Assembly (NCBI GenBank): GCA_010645155.1
Contig: CM021323.1
Span: 1,323,873 to 1,387,872, forward strand
Length of the DNA stretch: 64,000 bases
Source: Tigriopus japonicus
Lineage: Eukaryota > Arthropoda > Copepoda > Harpacticoida > Harpacticidae
Direction: 5' to 3'
A program made the position numbers and the translations under genes. A model generated the notes under the pieces. That model was given only the letters and a program-made list of their open reading frames with translations, did not search any database and was not told where the DNA came from. The stretch's first letter is position 1. Each line of letters begins with the position of its first letter. This document shows, piece after piece, positions 12,001 to 25,200 of the stretch.

Positions 12001-14673
12001 TGGTTTTAGAACACTTTCCAAGTTATGTATTTATGAAGCAACAGTGTTTGAATTCAGGCTTTGGTGTTTTGGTGTTTAATTACATGTGGAGTGAAGGAAA
12101 TGGGCTTGTTCCAGGGTCCAATTCACTTGACTCTGGATGGAGATCTCCCTATGTATGGGAATAAGGTAATGTCATTATCACTCTATGCTCAAGAAAGAAC
12201 GAATAAAAAAAGAGTTGAATAAAACATGGGGTGACTCGAAATGGGGAAAATGACGAGGGTCGCCAATGCGTGAGACATCCGATTATCATAATGCCAAAGA
12301 TGCCAACTTATCCCCACAAACCCATTCTACTTTCATCTTAGTAAGTGATTTTATATTTGAATACATCTCAAGCCTTCCAAACCGATCATTAATGTGCTTC
12401 AACCAGTAACCCTTATGGTACTCGTTGTAAGGGTGTCAGGTCGAAATCTACTCATGGAGAAGGAACTTCCCGGCACATATAGTACGTATTTGTTCTAGAC
12501 TATGTTCAAACATAAACACAAAACGGCCTGATGACATTTGGAATTGTAGAGAAGCGTTCAGAAGGGTTGACAGTCCTGAGAAATCAAGATCCTCCAGACT
12601 CGAAGCTGATCCATTACCCATTACGCATTTCAATACTAATGCATAATCCGGGACATAATTTAGGGGGACGGCGAGGAAGTCATATATCTGAGCAGCCAAA
12701 CAGGTACATGGACTTATGGACTTCAAACCCCGGTTTTCACGCACACACCAACACTTAGTCCTGTACTGTACTGTACATAGTAGTACATGCGTACTGAAGG
12801 AAGCGTCGAGTTGAGCTTCCAGTCGTTGAGAGCATCTGGTATTCTAATGAGGAATCTAGTGTGGGAATTTGGAAATCTTCGAGGGGTGAGACAATCTTGA
12901 ATTTCCTCATCACAAAAAAATGGAGCGTCTTTATCAGATGAAGCAGATTGGAGATCAACCTGAAGTGGCTATGTGCCGGTGAATTACTGCGTTGGAAATG
13001 AATTCTGTGTTCACTTTCTCAACCACCCCCATTGCAACCTGACAGAGATTGGGATCACCTGTTGAAGTGGGTAATGCAGTCTTGAAATAACCCTAATTGT
13101 ATTCGAGATAGACACCAACTCGAGTTCTAATTAAACAAAGACTTTTCATCAAGAATTAATTCTACAAATGAGGCCTCAAAGACATTACACTTCAAGTAAG
13201 ACCCTTTCGAGTGAGCGTTTTGAAAGGCCTTGACTTAAAACTAGACTCATCCGATTTCATATCTTGCATTTGATCTCATCTGATGTCGTGTGTGTAGACC
13301 AGTACTTGAAGATCGTGGTGCTGATCCTCCTTCGTGTCCAAGTTGAGCCTATTTGGCTTGTTTTTTTATATTCGCAAATCGCTTGGAAAGCTATCATGGT
13401 TGCTGCGTTCGTTGGCTCAATCCTCTCCTCATCAGATCTTAGATGTCAGATATCAGTCATTTTGCCAAAAGCTGCATGCCTCTCCATGCTTTTTTCGTTC
13501 AAAGGCAAAGATTGCAGGCTTAATTTTCAATGCTACCAAAGACCATATTTGATCTGAGATGCATTTGATTTGGTTTCAATCACTCCAATCAACTCTGGTT
13601 TTAGCTCTTGTTGTAATCATTTTACGACGAATGCAATTTTTTGTTGACAAAAACCGACAATTTTTTGTGACTTTACATATTTATACGTGGCCCTAAATCG
13701 TGTTCAAACGATTGCACGAGTATGGTCGATGCCACCCATTCAACAAGTTGGATCATAAAAAAAGTAGAAACTGATTATTAAAAGTGTCTAACCTTCAACT
13801 CAAGATGATGGCTTTGCACTGTTGATCTGATGGAGGATGTGCAGCCAACATTCGCGTCACAATGGCCACGATAGGCAGGCAACCACTTGAAGCATAATCT
13901 CTCTTTTGGCCAAAATCTCAGGTCAACGAGCCTTATATCATTCCTAAATATTTGCCAAGCGAAGAGCATCATTTTGGTCGTTATTAGTTGCAGGCACTCC
14001 TTACGCACAGACCAACTCCAACGCTCACTTCAAGCAAGCAGCTCCCATGAATTTCTGCCTGCTGCATCAACGGGAGTCAGGGGCCATCAAAATCTTTAAT
14101 TACCAACTTCCCTTAAGCAAAAAAGGTCTTTTTCTCGACATCATCTCATCATCGTCGATGGGAGTCCAGTCTCTTTTCCTCCATCTCATTTGCGATCTGA
14201 ATTTGTTCATTTTCCCTTCCTTCACACAGTAGTAATGTTCCTCGATCCAGCTACTTTCATTACAGTGCTTACTAGCAAAACATCCATCAATGAACGACTA
14301 ATTGGATATTCGCGCGGATTCGCAAAGAGCCAAGAGGTACGGTATTGTAATTTGATAAACTCGAAACACCAATTAGGCCCGAAATCAGGTGGCTTTTTAT
14401 GTACCCGATTGCCTCAGGTTGATCACGCAGCAGTTGACGAACTCGACTTTTTTTCCCGTCTCGCTACCGCCAAAACGAGGCAGGCCTGTCGAAAAAGATT
14501 TATTAATGACCAGTTTTTACCATATTGTGGTAATAATTATTTTGGGAAACCGAATCCAACTGGCGGCCAGAGCTGGGTATGGCATGTATTACGATCAACG
14601 TAATTGCCGAACTTCCTCTTCCAATAAAAACTTATTGATTAACGTCTTCCCCTTTAGTAATCATACTTGTTCC
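6038..14673. other. Intergenic, no supported gene
   Basis: No domain or convincing exon chain. The largest open frame (6676-7107, plus) has no family features and is overlapped by another frame on the same strand. A short palindromic run of GTC/GAC triplets sits near 6940-6955. A frame at 8936-9124 (minus) contains a GTGAGT donor-like site and could be an isolated exon, but nothing joins to it. Confidence 0.45.
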
Positions 14674-14756
14674 AACTTGGCTCCGCACTCGGAGACCATC
14701 CGACCACCATAAAGAGTGGTCGTATGACAGGGGACTCGATCATCGGAAGCCAAGTT
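14674..14756 (+). other. Fold-back element with nested hairpin, possible structured RNA
   Basis: A 9-base arm (14674-14682, AACTTGGCT) is exactly complementary to 14748-14756. The pairing continues for three more pairs (14683-14685 with 14744-14746) across a single bulged A. Inside lies a perfect 7-bp hairpin, CGACCAC at 14701-14707 with GTGGTCG at 14716-14722. A run of seven T occurs about 20 bases downstream, which could stop RNA polymerase III. It is not a tRNA, since there is no A or B box, and it does not match 5S rRNA as I know it. It could be a small ncRNA, a hairpin remnant of a mobile element, or chance. Confidence 0.3.
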
Positions 14757-15668
14757 TAGCTTCTTGAGACCTTTTTTTGCTCGCTTTCAATTCATACCCT
14801 TTTCAAGCGAACGAACGACGTTCATCATCGTAATACGTACCACGTCCAAGGCAGACGGACGACGAAACGGTAGTCCGTATGTAGTGTAATAAGCCGATAT
14901 CGACGGCTACAAAGTAATACCATCGTAATCATGATGATGATGAGTGGTTGTTAGTTAGAAGGGGGAAAAAAGTCCCTTTGCCTTTGGCCACTGCTGGAGT
15001 AACGCTGAATCCTGTGGCTTCAAACCCGATCACGCATGAATGAAATAATGGGAATCCATGTGCTTTGGTCCGACAAACCAATTTCGTACCTACGGGTTCT
15101 ACCTTAAAGTGCTGATGGACTTGGTCGGAGAGACAAAGAGGACACATGTAGCAATTTCTCGTGTTCTCAAGCTCACCTGTAGTACAACGATGAATGAGGA
15201 AGATTATTCATACTGTGGCAAAAAAGCGATCTGGAACCAAGTGAACGGAGCCGTTGGTTTTGAAGTGTGAGCTAGCTGTCTGTGGAGGTGCTAGGAAAAA
15301 CACTTGATAAGCTCTTTGACAAGTCATTTTTCATGCAATGGCCAAACTCCGTAAGTGGAAGAAGAGCTGGAGAATGAAGACAAAAGTTTCCGAGGCAAAA
15401 ATAAGACACGTCACACCCGATCGGTTTTCCACTTCTTCATTTTCCGGTGTCGAAGTGTGAAATTAACCGCACTTCTTGATTAAAATTCGAAAATCTTAAC
15501 CATGCTTGACAAATTGACAGGATTTTGGTTTACCGAGGAACTACTCACTGAGTCTGACACAGATTACGTGAGCATTCTCGTCTTACAGACAACCATTGGT
15601 TGGTCAAAAGGCTGGAGGGAAGTAATTATATCGAGAAACTGCTGTACCCCGTTGGATTGACGTTTGGT
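14757..15668. other. Intergenic, no supported gene
   Basis: No coding frame or RNA gene recognised apart from the T-run at the left edge mentioned with the fold-back element. Confidence 0.5.
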
Positions 15669-15995
15669 TCAGGTAGGTGGACTAAATAAATGAGGTATGA
15701 CAAATATCTCATCAACCTGAACCATCGTAAGTCGATCATGTCCGTTTTGTGTCTGGTAGCCTCCATATTTCATCAGATTTATCCATTGAGCGCATAGATT
15801 CGTAATTTGATCATTAATCAATGATTTTTCACGTGCGTTCAGTTGAACGGATTTGGATTTGAATGGGATCGACTCAACGGGCTCCAACTTTATTAAAACC
15901 GATTGTCCTCCTTCCAGCTTGCAATCCTGAATTTCGACCATTTGGATTTTTGGACTGGTCTGCTCAATATTCATGCCCTTGGGGTTCGAGAACAT
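15669..15995 (-). CDS. Unassigned 108-residue frame, hypothetical
   Basis: An ATG-initiated frame of 108 codons with a balanced, globular-looking composition, including two cysteines, mixed charge and no low complexity. I recognise no family. There is no signal peptide or membrane segment. No neighbouring exon could be joined and no clear promoter or poly(A) site was seen. It stands out only mildly from the chance frames around it, so it may be a small gene, one exon of a larger one, or random. Confidence 0.22.
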   Translation of the reverse strand: MFSNPKGMNIEQTSPKIQMVEIQDCKLEGGQSVLIKLEPVESIPFKSKSVQLNAREKSLINDQITNLCAQWINLMKYGGYQTQNGHDRLTMVQVDEIFVIPHLFSPPT

Positions 15996-16196
15996 AAAAT
16001 GTCGTCATTCACCAGCTGACCTCAAGATCGACACTGCATAACCAACCAACCAACCAGCCATCATCCCAACCAAATCCAAGGGTTAAGGAAGAAGCCAAGT
16101 TGCATTTCCAATGGTGAAACGACTCAAAAAAGCGTCGGCGGAAGCATGCACCGTTTGGAATTAATGAGTGGCTGAATGTGCTGAAATATTGAAGCC

Positions 16197-16228
16197 CTTC
16201 TTTCTTTCTTTCTTTCTTTTTCTTTCTT
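16197..16228. repeat. (TTTC)n microsatellite
   Basis: About eight TTTC units with one interruption. Confidence 0.85.
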
Positions 16229-16248
16229 AGCCTCAATAAAACACGCAC

Positions 16249-19200
16249 GGACTGCTGTTACTACACACTAGTACCCTCGATAGCTATTGGCCACCACGTA
16301 AATGGAAGGGATTCTTTAGACTTCAAAGCTGTCAAAACGATTGAGAGCATGAAACAAGCTCGGGCTTGATTGACACCAACGATTCATTAATGACAACAAT
16401 ATCCTGTGGCTCTTGGATTAATCCCCTGTTCCCCTTTGTATGTGTGTGCGTGTGTGCTGGAGGGACGTCTAAGAAAATGAACACTGGAGGAAACTCGTCG
16501 TTCGAGGCGGTTTCAAAAGGGTTTGTGACATTTTTCGACCATGCGTGGTTTGAAACCCTTGGCTTTTGGTTTTAACCTCAACCGTTTTGATTTTCATTGC
16601 CAATGATCATCTTGAAATGCTGGTTCATGATAGCTCCAGTATTTTGGTCAGTGGAAGACTCATTCTACAAATGTCCGTCATAAAAAAGTGAGGGGTCATA
16701 ATTGATACTGAGTTCGTCTCTACTAAACGTGATGGTGGTACGTTTTGGTCGATCTCGGGATATTGTGGAACGGTTGGTTTTTTAGAAAATTGAAATCTTT
16801 TGTTCGAGAGTGCTTTGATCAGTCGTTGTGGACCGCTTGCACACCAACCAAACGACCTACTACGTACTTGCTTGAGCACTTCTGTTGTGTATGTAGTAGG
16901 CGATTGCTGGAAGCCCTAATGTTGTTGTCGGCTTGAGTCTCTGTCACATTGAGTCGAGTTCGGTCGGATTGGTGTCGTTGTGGAACTCAGTTGGTGGCTG
17001 ATGGTGTCACACTTGTAAATTGCTCCTTGATCGTCTTTACCTCGGACACTCTCGAAACATTGTAGTCCGTAGAAATAACCATACCACAATAGCTTTACGT
17101 AGCTTCAGTTCAGTACACAAGATCATGGCAAAGAAACGGGATGATGGCAAGGAAGAATGGAAAAAGTGTCACTTGGTCAGTTGTAATTCTGAGAACGGGA
17201 ATTTGGATTTCCTTAGGGTTTTGAGAGTGATATCTTTGGGTTTGGAAGTCATTATGGTTGTTGGGATGGACACCATGAGTGTCATTCTTCAATGCGCATC
17301 AGGAGTGAAATGAACTTCAATAAAATGTTTAATGACTGTATCCTGTTTCAATTTGGGTGGCGCGCTTTGATCTCCCCTCCAAAAGAAACGAAATTTGGGA
17401 CCAAAAAAATGACCATCGAGGGAAGCAAGTCACAAAGTCTCATCTGAAAAAATTAAAATAAAACTGCGTCTCGAGGTTTCTCCTCAATCATGTCATCCGT
17501 TATTCGAACTTGCATGAAGTCAGATCTTAGAAACATTCCTTCGTGTTGGGAATAAATTCCTTTTGAAAAATTGACTGGTCCATAGTGCGACTCTCGAAGA
17601 AGATCTGATTTCATAGTTTGGCGTCTGGGAAAATTCCTCGGGATCGTTGTTGTTATGCCCCCCCCTTTCGCTTCCTTGAACTGTTTTTTATGTAAGTGTT
17701 GGTCTGTCTGGATTTATGCCGAATTGTCACTGCCATATCACTCCTCAGTTCTCACTCATGAAACTAATATTCTGACTACCGGATTCCCCGGGTCGTTACG
17801 ACCCATTGTTGTAATCCACTGTCGCCTCCGACACAAAATCGGCCACCACTATGTCCTCGATTTATGGATGGCACAACCATCTTCTGACCAGAAAGCGAGA
17901 CTCTACTACACAACATGAGCCACCGTGTGTGTGGTTTCCATGATTTGGTTTCCACCCGAGTATTGCACGTATATTTCCCAAAGTTCCTCACTTCCGACCC
18001 AAAAAGTGGCTTTTTGTTCATCATAAATTTCACTCAGTTCTAAACGTTCCGGTATTCTCGTCAAGTCAGGTGTGGAGCCATATGAAGATGGAAGGAGGTT
18101 GATCCCCGATCCGACCCGGATTTGAGCAGGAGAATCTCGTTCCACCCTATTTGACATCGCTCGACCACATGTCATCAGTAGTACATACCGTTTGGATGGC
18201 TGGAAATCAGCCAGCGTCTTGCTCATAATTCTCTTTGACTTGTATTATTGCGTTCTTTCGTCCGAATTCTCGCCTGTTCCAAGCAATATCACGCTCCCAC
18301 AGATCATATGGGACACCCCAAATTGCTTGGGGCTGAGGAACGAGGATGATGATGGTCTGATGCCAGCTCTCGTGTGATGGAGCGAACATTGATTTGGAGC
18401 AACAATTGAAATTGAAAATTCTCTTGGCGGCATCACATCACCATCATTATGCCGTCGAATCGAATCACGGACAGAGACAGATCTACCTCCCAAGAAGTCC
18501 TACTGTTTTAACCTATTCAAATCCGAAACCCTTTGGGATCCCAAGATTCTACATAGAGAGGACAGAATGCGTTCGGAAACAACTTTGCCTGTAAATTAGT
18601 TGATGTACAGTATGTATAATCAAATGTATCAAAGACTTTTAATAGGAATGATCAATGTTGAAGGTCCAAGAAGTAAACTGGATACCCGCGCTCTACTATG
18701 GAGGTAAAGACAATAACTGATCACTTTGATAGCGACCATCTTTAATGTAGCTGCTCTACGGTATCTCAGACACCCATAAAAACAGATGAGCAATCTTCTT
18801 CCCACCAACAAAGAAATCAATGAAACGTAGGTGGCAAAAACTCAACTCATTCTAAGTCAGTGCATCGCTGATTGACTACAAATAAAGATTGGATTGGATC
18901 GCTCCAGCTATTCCTCCATCAATTCCAGTTGACTGAGAACTCGACTCCAAAACAAAAGCTCTTCGCATCTGGCGCTTTACGAAGATGTGCGTGCTTGCGT
19001 ACTGTGTGTCAGAAATCATGAACTATGACTTACACATGTTTTCAGGAAGAAATTATTATGTTTGGAGTAATTTGGGTGCCAAGGGTGATTGGCAAAACGG
19101 GGGTTGGTGGGATTATTCGATGGCAGAGAAACTTACAACAACTGCTCGGGTCGTCCCAATCAACAGTATGGCCCACTAGAAACCGTTTGGGATGCCCAAA

Positions 19201-22200
19201 TCCTGGACTGAGACATCCTGTGTGACAGACATGGGTCTAGATTTCCAAATTCCTTATAATTTGTCTCTGTCAAAGTGTTCCCAGTCTAGCTATTGATTCC
19301 TCCAGCGCATTTAATATGACAAGCATGACTGAGAAGCCAATTGGAAGCTCAATAAGGAATTCAACCCTTCATCCAACTCGGCTTTTGGAACATTTTTGTC
19401 GCCCACAGGATGAGAGTGTGACTTTTTTTCAACTCTCCTGACTCGCCAAGCACCTCTGAGATGAAGAGAGGCTACTGTACACACATACTAGTACGTACAT
19501 AAATGAACTACACCGAGTCTGGAGGTGACGATGAAGGCTTTGAAAGAAGCCAGACGAACCCAGGCACGGAGTTTTATCTGGAATATCGTTTATCATGCTC
19601 CTGACCAGGTGCAGACAAAGGCAATGAAGAAATCAAAGCCAAACTTTGTCAAGCCTCTTTCAATTCAAATTCAATAATGAGACCAAGTATGTTGTAACGA
19701 GTCATTCTAGAGCAAATACTCTATATCCTTGGATCTGATTTTTGATACCTCATGCCCAAGTTTATCTGGTGCGTTTATTGAAATGATAATTGGCACTCGG
19801 ATTTTTTTTTGGATTTTAAGAGTACATCGGAGCCTGGCTGGTTCTTTTCCTGTCAAAATGACGGAAATTATTTTTATCGTCAATCATTTCCCGTTAAAGT
19901 GTTGAGGTTAACAAGGCCACGGAATTGCCAATACTTTGAAAATTCTTCGGAGGTGCTCGTCATGCAACACTCAGACCGAAATGATTGGTACTAACAATGG
20001 TTTATCACCCGAGTGCAGCCACCTTTTCAGTGGTCGTGGTTGGCATTACCATCCATACCATTGACGAAACCTGAGACGCGAACCACCACATTCACTCACT
20101 CACACACGTACTCAAACAGCCAGAACAGGGTGTGTATTGGGTATCGAAAAAAAGTCAATTGTGCCGAATCATTCCCAATAATGAGAATCCGGGGATATTT
20201 TTATGGATTTCCGAGATGGAAAAAGACCAGTAGCTTGGATTGGGGCCGTTGTAGTAATACGCATTGACAGCGGGCACTCCCATTAGAATCCACTTCTCAT
20301 GATGATGATCCTTGCGGTCGACGAGGGTTCTTGTACGTATGTACGGACGTGTGTAGTGGGGTGAGAACATATGAAGAAAAAAATATCCGATCTGTGAGTG
20401 GATGTGGATCAATTGATTCGATGAAATATTAGGATAACGAGGGTGGAGAGCAATTTCAGACAACTTGAGACCACGGCCAGTCAAATAGAGACGTGTTGAT
20501 GTTTGAGCTCAAAAAGAGATGTCAATTTGAAGAGCGATGACTTGGTCATTTCTCAAGTCGGATTAGATTAAGACTCACAGCCAACGGAGGAAAACCCTGC
20601 TTGCGTATGTGGTACGTACATTTATTGATTTGATCTGACTTTTTTTTAGAACGGCCAGACAGTCAGTGTTCCCTATATCCTCTCAGTTCTACGTCCAAGT
20701 CCATGATTGTTGGAAGATTTCATCTTTTTATTGCTTCGTTATTAGAGGCGGCATGCTTCGGTTAGATTTGAAGAGAATGTTGGGCAGCCTCCTCCACCGA
20801 TTTAGTATCTACTATCTATTACTATTGGATGCCGCCGCAAGGAGCAATCATCTCGACGGATGAAAAAAGTGAAGATCAATTTGTATGGTCCATCCAATGG
20901 TGTTTGGCTCTCTTCATAGCTGGCCTTTTTCCCGAATCCAGCTTCACCCAACTCAAAAGCTATCTTTGAGTTTAATATCTTGATGATCAGTTGAACTCTC
21001 ATGAAACAATCCCGTATATTTTAAAATTGCACTAGCGATCGGACAAGGCTGATCCAGAGTCAATGAATGCCATTTTGTCTCGTTCAAGCCTTAAAACGAT
21101 TCTTTTTTTCCTACCTAGAGGTGCTCTTTTTGAAATTGAACTGTGGATGGTCAATGAATAGTTCAGTCACGTTCGAATTTTAAAATGACGGTCAACGTAA
21201 ACAAAAATTCTGTCAGTCAGGCCAAAGTTAGAGCGAAAAGCTCTTTTTAATACAAACTCTCTCAAAAGGGCCCTTTCCTGAGCACTCATCACTGAGTTTT
21301 GAATTCATTTACTTAGAGACAATGTGTGATAGCGGCCACCTGATTTTGAAGCATAGTTGTGCTTGTTTGAGCCGGTTCTTGTCAGGCAATAATCCGATAT
21401 CTTGCGTGTCAATTAATAGACATCATAAATAAGATGAGGAGCTATCTTGGCCGTCCCTCAAGCTCAGCAGAGCAGGACCTCCTTTCGATCCATCCCACCC
21501 CAGTTGAACCACACTTTGTGGGATGGAAGTAGAAGTAGTAGTTGGCCGGGTTGGTTGGGTGGTTGGGTGGTTGGATTTAACGTAACGTGGTCATGATGAT
21601 GAGCCCACCCAAGCCGAATCAGGCAATAACATGATCGAACGAATCATTAAATAAATCATAGAGTTCTCCAAGACCTGCTGAATGTGGTCTGCGTATTCTC
21701 GTGTCCTATGAAGCACCAATTTGGGTTTTCAGGATCAGACCGGACTTGAACTTTCCTTCGTGAAGAGAGAACCTCAATCAAAAGCTGACCAAAAAGTAGA
21801 TATCCTGTATCACGATTGATCAAATCTTGGACCAGAATGCAGTCTCGTTTCGTCTTCGCTTCGATTTTTTAGGCTGGATGAGGGTTGGGTCTGGTCCAGC
21901 AAATGAAGACATTGGCCATATTTGCATCATTCACCGTGGTCCAATCGAGGGTGAAATGAGCACATGCCATGGATTGAATGATGCTCACCAACTTTGGTAG
22001 AGGCCACAGAAATGGAAGAAGAACAACAACTGAAGAAGGAAGCTGCTGAATCTTCGATGATGATGACCATGATAATGGGGTGATTCGTGATAGAAAATTG
22101 TATAGTGGAAGCAGGCAGGTCTTCCTCCACTTGGGTGAATATATTTGGAGACTTGGATCATATTCCACTATGACCACCACTCGAGTGGGGTGAATGTTAT

Positions 22201-25200
22201 AACGAATCTCAACAACCCTTGAGACGGAAGGGACAAAAACTCAAGTTCGTCTTCATCTCAAGATTCGTCCATGACCTCATCTTCTTCCACTATTACTTCT
22301 TTCTTCGAGTCTCGTTGCCGTTGGCTTTAATGCAAGCAAAGTTGCTTTGTGTACTAGGTACCTCCAAACGCTGCTGGCTTTGGACTTTGGAGAGCTCCTC
22401 TGGGTTTCCTCTTCTTCTGTGATATAGAAACATGATATGACCTGACTCTATATTTGAGTGGCATGAGGAATTTGCCATTACAAATCCTGTAGTGAAACGG
22501 TGGAATCTTTCCTCTTTTTATCAAATGAACCACTCTGAAAAGAAGAAGGCGCATCGTGTGTGGTGGTGGGGAATGGGGAAGTTTCCTATTCAAATGATAT
22601 TTCCATTTTGGAAAAGCACCACCATTCACGCATGCTCTCCCATTTGAGCCCTTGTGATCTATCTTCACTTTGTTTCCTCACTCATCCGTGACTTTTCCGA
22701 AATCGCGAGCTTTTAGTCAAATTATCTCGAGACTCTCTTCTTTCCTCCATTCAAAGAGGAGTTTCACCGGGTGAGCTACCAATCTCGGCATCCCATCCTT
22801 GTTGAGGAACTCTGGATGGGTTTGATGTTGAATCATCCCATGCTAAAGCATGCAAATCATGCCATTGTGCTCTTCTTTCGAACCTTTTAGCGTCTTGTAG
22901 TAATATATTGGTACACTAGTCGTTCGGAGTTGGTTGCAAGGACTCAGCGGGAATAAGGTGGAAACGTTGTGCATACGAGATGAGTTAGTTCAGTGTGATC
23001 GAATTGAAAAGATTACTCTCGAATTTAGTACGCATCTCGTTAGAGCCCTCTTGGCATTGGATTGTTTCTGATTGGAAGGATGGGAATATGAATTCTCATG
23101 TCTCAACCTGGTGGGTGCAATTTTGACTCGAATTAATGACTTGGTGGCACTAAGTAAATTGTCAGTGTGGGCTCTTTTTTGTCACTCTAGTTTGGCTTGA
23201 ATTTAAATTAATGAATCCAGTAAGCAGAGAAACAGCCTTTTTGACATCTCACTTTCATTTGTCACTTTTTAGTGTCGAATAGGTGAGGAGTAATGGCCAA
23301 CAAGTTTCAACTTAGTAATGACAACTAATTTAGAAGCCTCTTTTTGCATTGGCGGAAAGAACCGAGCTTCATTGAATCCGAATGCATTTCGATCCACGGT
23401 GAATGAAAATCCGTCGCGCTTTGATTTATTATGATCACCCTCAGACTTTCTCTGTCACGTCTCAAGAAAGCGACAAAGTGTTGGAAAAGACTTTCAAAGT
23501 GGGTTTTTAATATGCTTTTGGGGGTGATGACTCCTCCTTCGTTAGTGGGCAAGATTTATATCACTTGGAAATTGCAGTAATTACAATTGGATTTATATGT
23601 GAAAACAGCCCCCCGGATTGCTCGTTCGTTTCCCAATTTCCGTGCAACAGATATTTGAGATGTAAATAATGGCTTGCCAGACCATCGCGCATTCTAAGTA
23701 CATTTTTATTACATAGTAGCACTAATAGTAGTTACATGGACCCGTTTTCATTCGTATTGGTGGACATGTGTGTCTCGTTGAAAGAGACCAAGTTGCTCCT
23801 CATTCGTTTAGGTTCATTCACAAGTTCCAATGTATTTACAGATTCTGATAAGTGAATCCGATTCGGAGACTCATGAAGTATGACAACCAGTCATTTTCGG
23901 ATAGCTAGTGCTTTTTTTGCGCCGTGTTTTTGCACGAAACCACCCTTGACAGATAAAAATGACGACTGCCGTGGTTGGTTGTACTGGAACTGCCGATTTC
24001 GAGGTTGAATTGGTTGGTTGTTCATGAGGCTTCTGGCTGTAGATATCTACATGCATTAAGATATCGGAATCTTCTGGTTTTTGGGTTATCCAGTAATTGG
24101 AACTCAATTCACTGAGATATGTACTGGGTAAGTTACACTTGAGAGACATTAGATTTCGATCGTTGCAAAAGAAAGGAATCTTAATCGTTCATTCATTCGA
24201 CGTAAAAGACCATACTTTTTCAGATCTAAAAACAACCCCACGACATCAAGCCAAATTAACCAAGCACTCACTGGCTTATGTAGTACATACAGAAGAGTAG
24301 TATATAGTAAAGAAGAAGCCTTTTTTGAAATGGATTAGATAATTACACGTTAATTACCCCGCTCGGAGGCAAGAGTGCCAATCGAGGAAGTGCTAGTCTT
24401 CATTAGTCTTCTCATTTCCAATGTACGAGTTAGATTCGAGTGAGCACGTCAAGAACGTAGGGACTGAGCTACGATCCACGCAACAAACGGTTAGCCAAGA
24501 TATATGGTAAAACAGTATCCCTTTCGAAAAACAGAGAGAGGGGATGTCATGCAATGTGCCTTGGACGAAATTCTGGTCATCTTGCTTTGCACATCATACA
24601 TTCAATACGCATTCCCGTTGCTAAAAGCCAGTTGACTGACGAGGATGTTGAGAAATTCGATCATTGATTAGTGCAATCACTCTTTTGTCTCTGATGGTTG
24701 TTTCTTCTTGTGCGTTTTGCTCTTTCTTCTCACTGTTTTGCTTTTTTTGCACTGCGGGTGAAACCGCGCAATCAACCACTCTATAGATGAATGAAAATCC
24801 GCACGAATTAAGTGAACAATTTCCACAGCTAGCAAATCGTATTAGTTCTGAGCGATTCAGTCACGCCTGCATTCGTTTTAATTATAGCTGTAAAGAACTG
24901 AATTGATCAAACAGGCGCGTTTTGTCACCCGATTCGATTTGATTCGTCCACAGTATTTATGGTTGAGTTGAAAACAAACGGACGTCATTGGAATATATGT
25001 TTAGGATCGCTTTGATGGTTCATTTTTCGACTTTTTCTGACTTTGACAGATCTGTGGGTTATGGGAGTTGGATCAAGGAATGTGCATAGATGAATAGATG
25101 GATGGACGGAGTCAAAGAGGTCAATGAGCGGGGTTGTTGAAGCCAACGAGAAAATTACCCCAAATGGATAGAAATTAAGACTTCAACAATTTGATATGAA

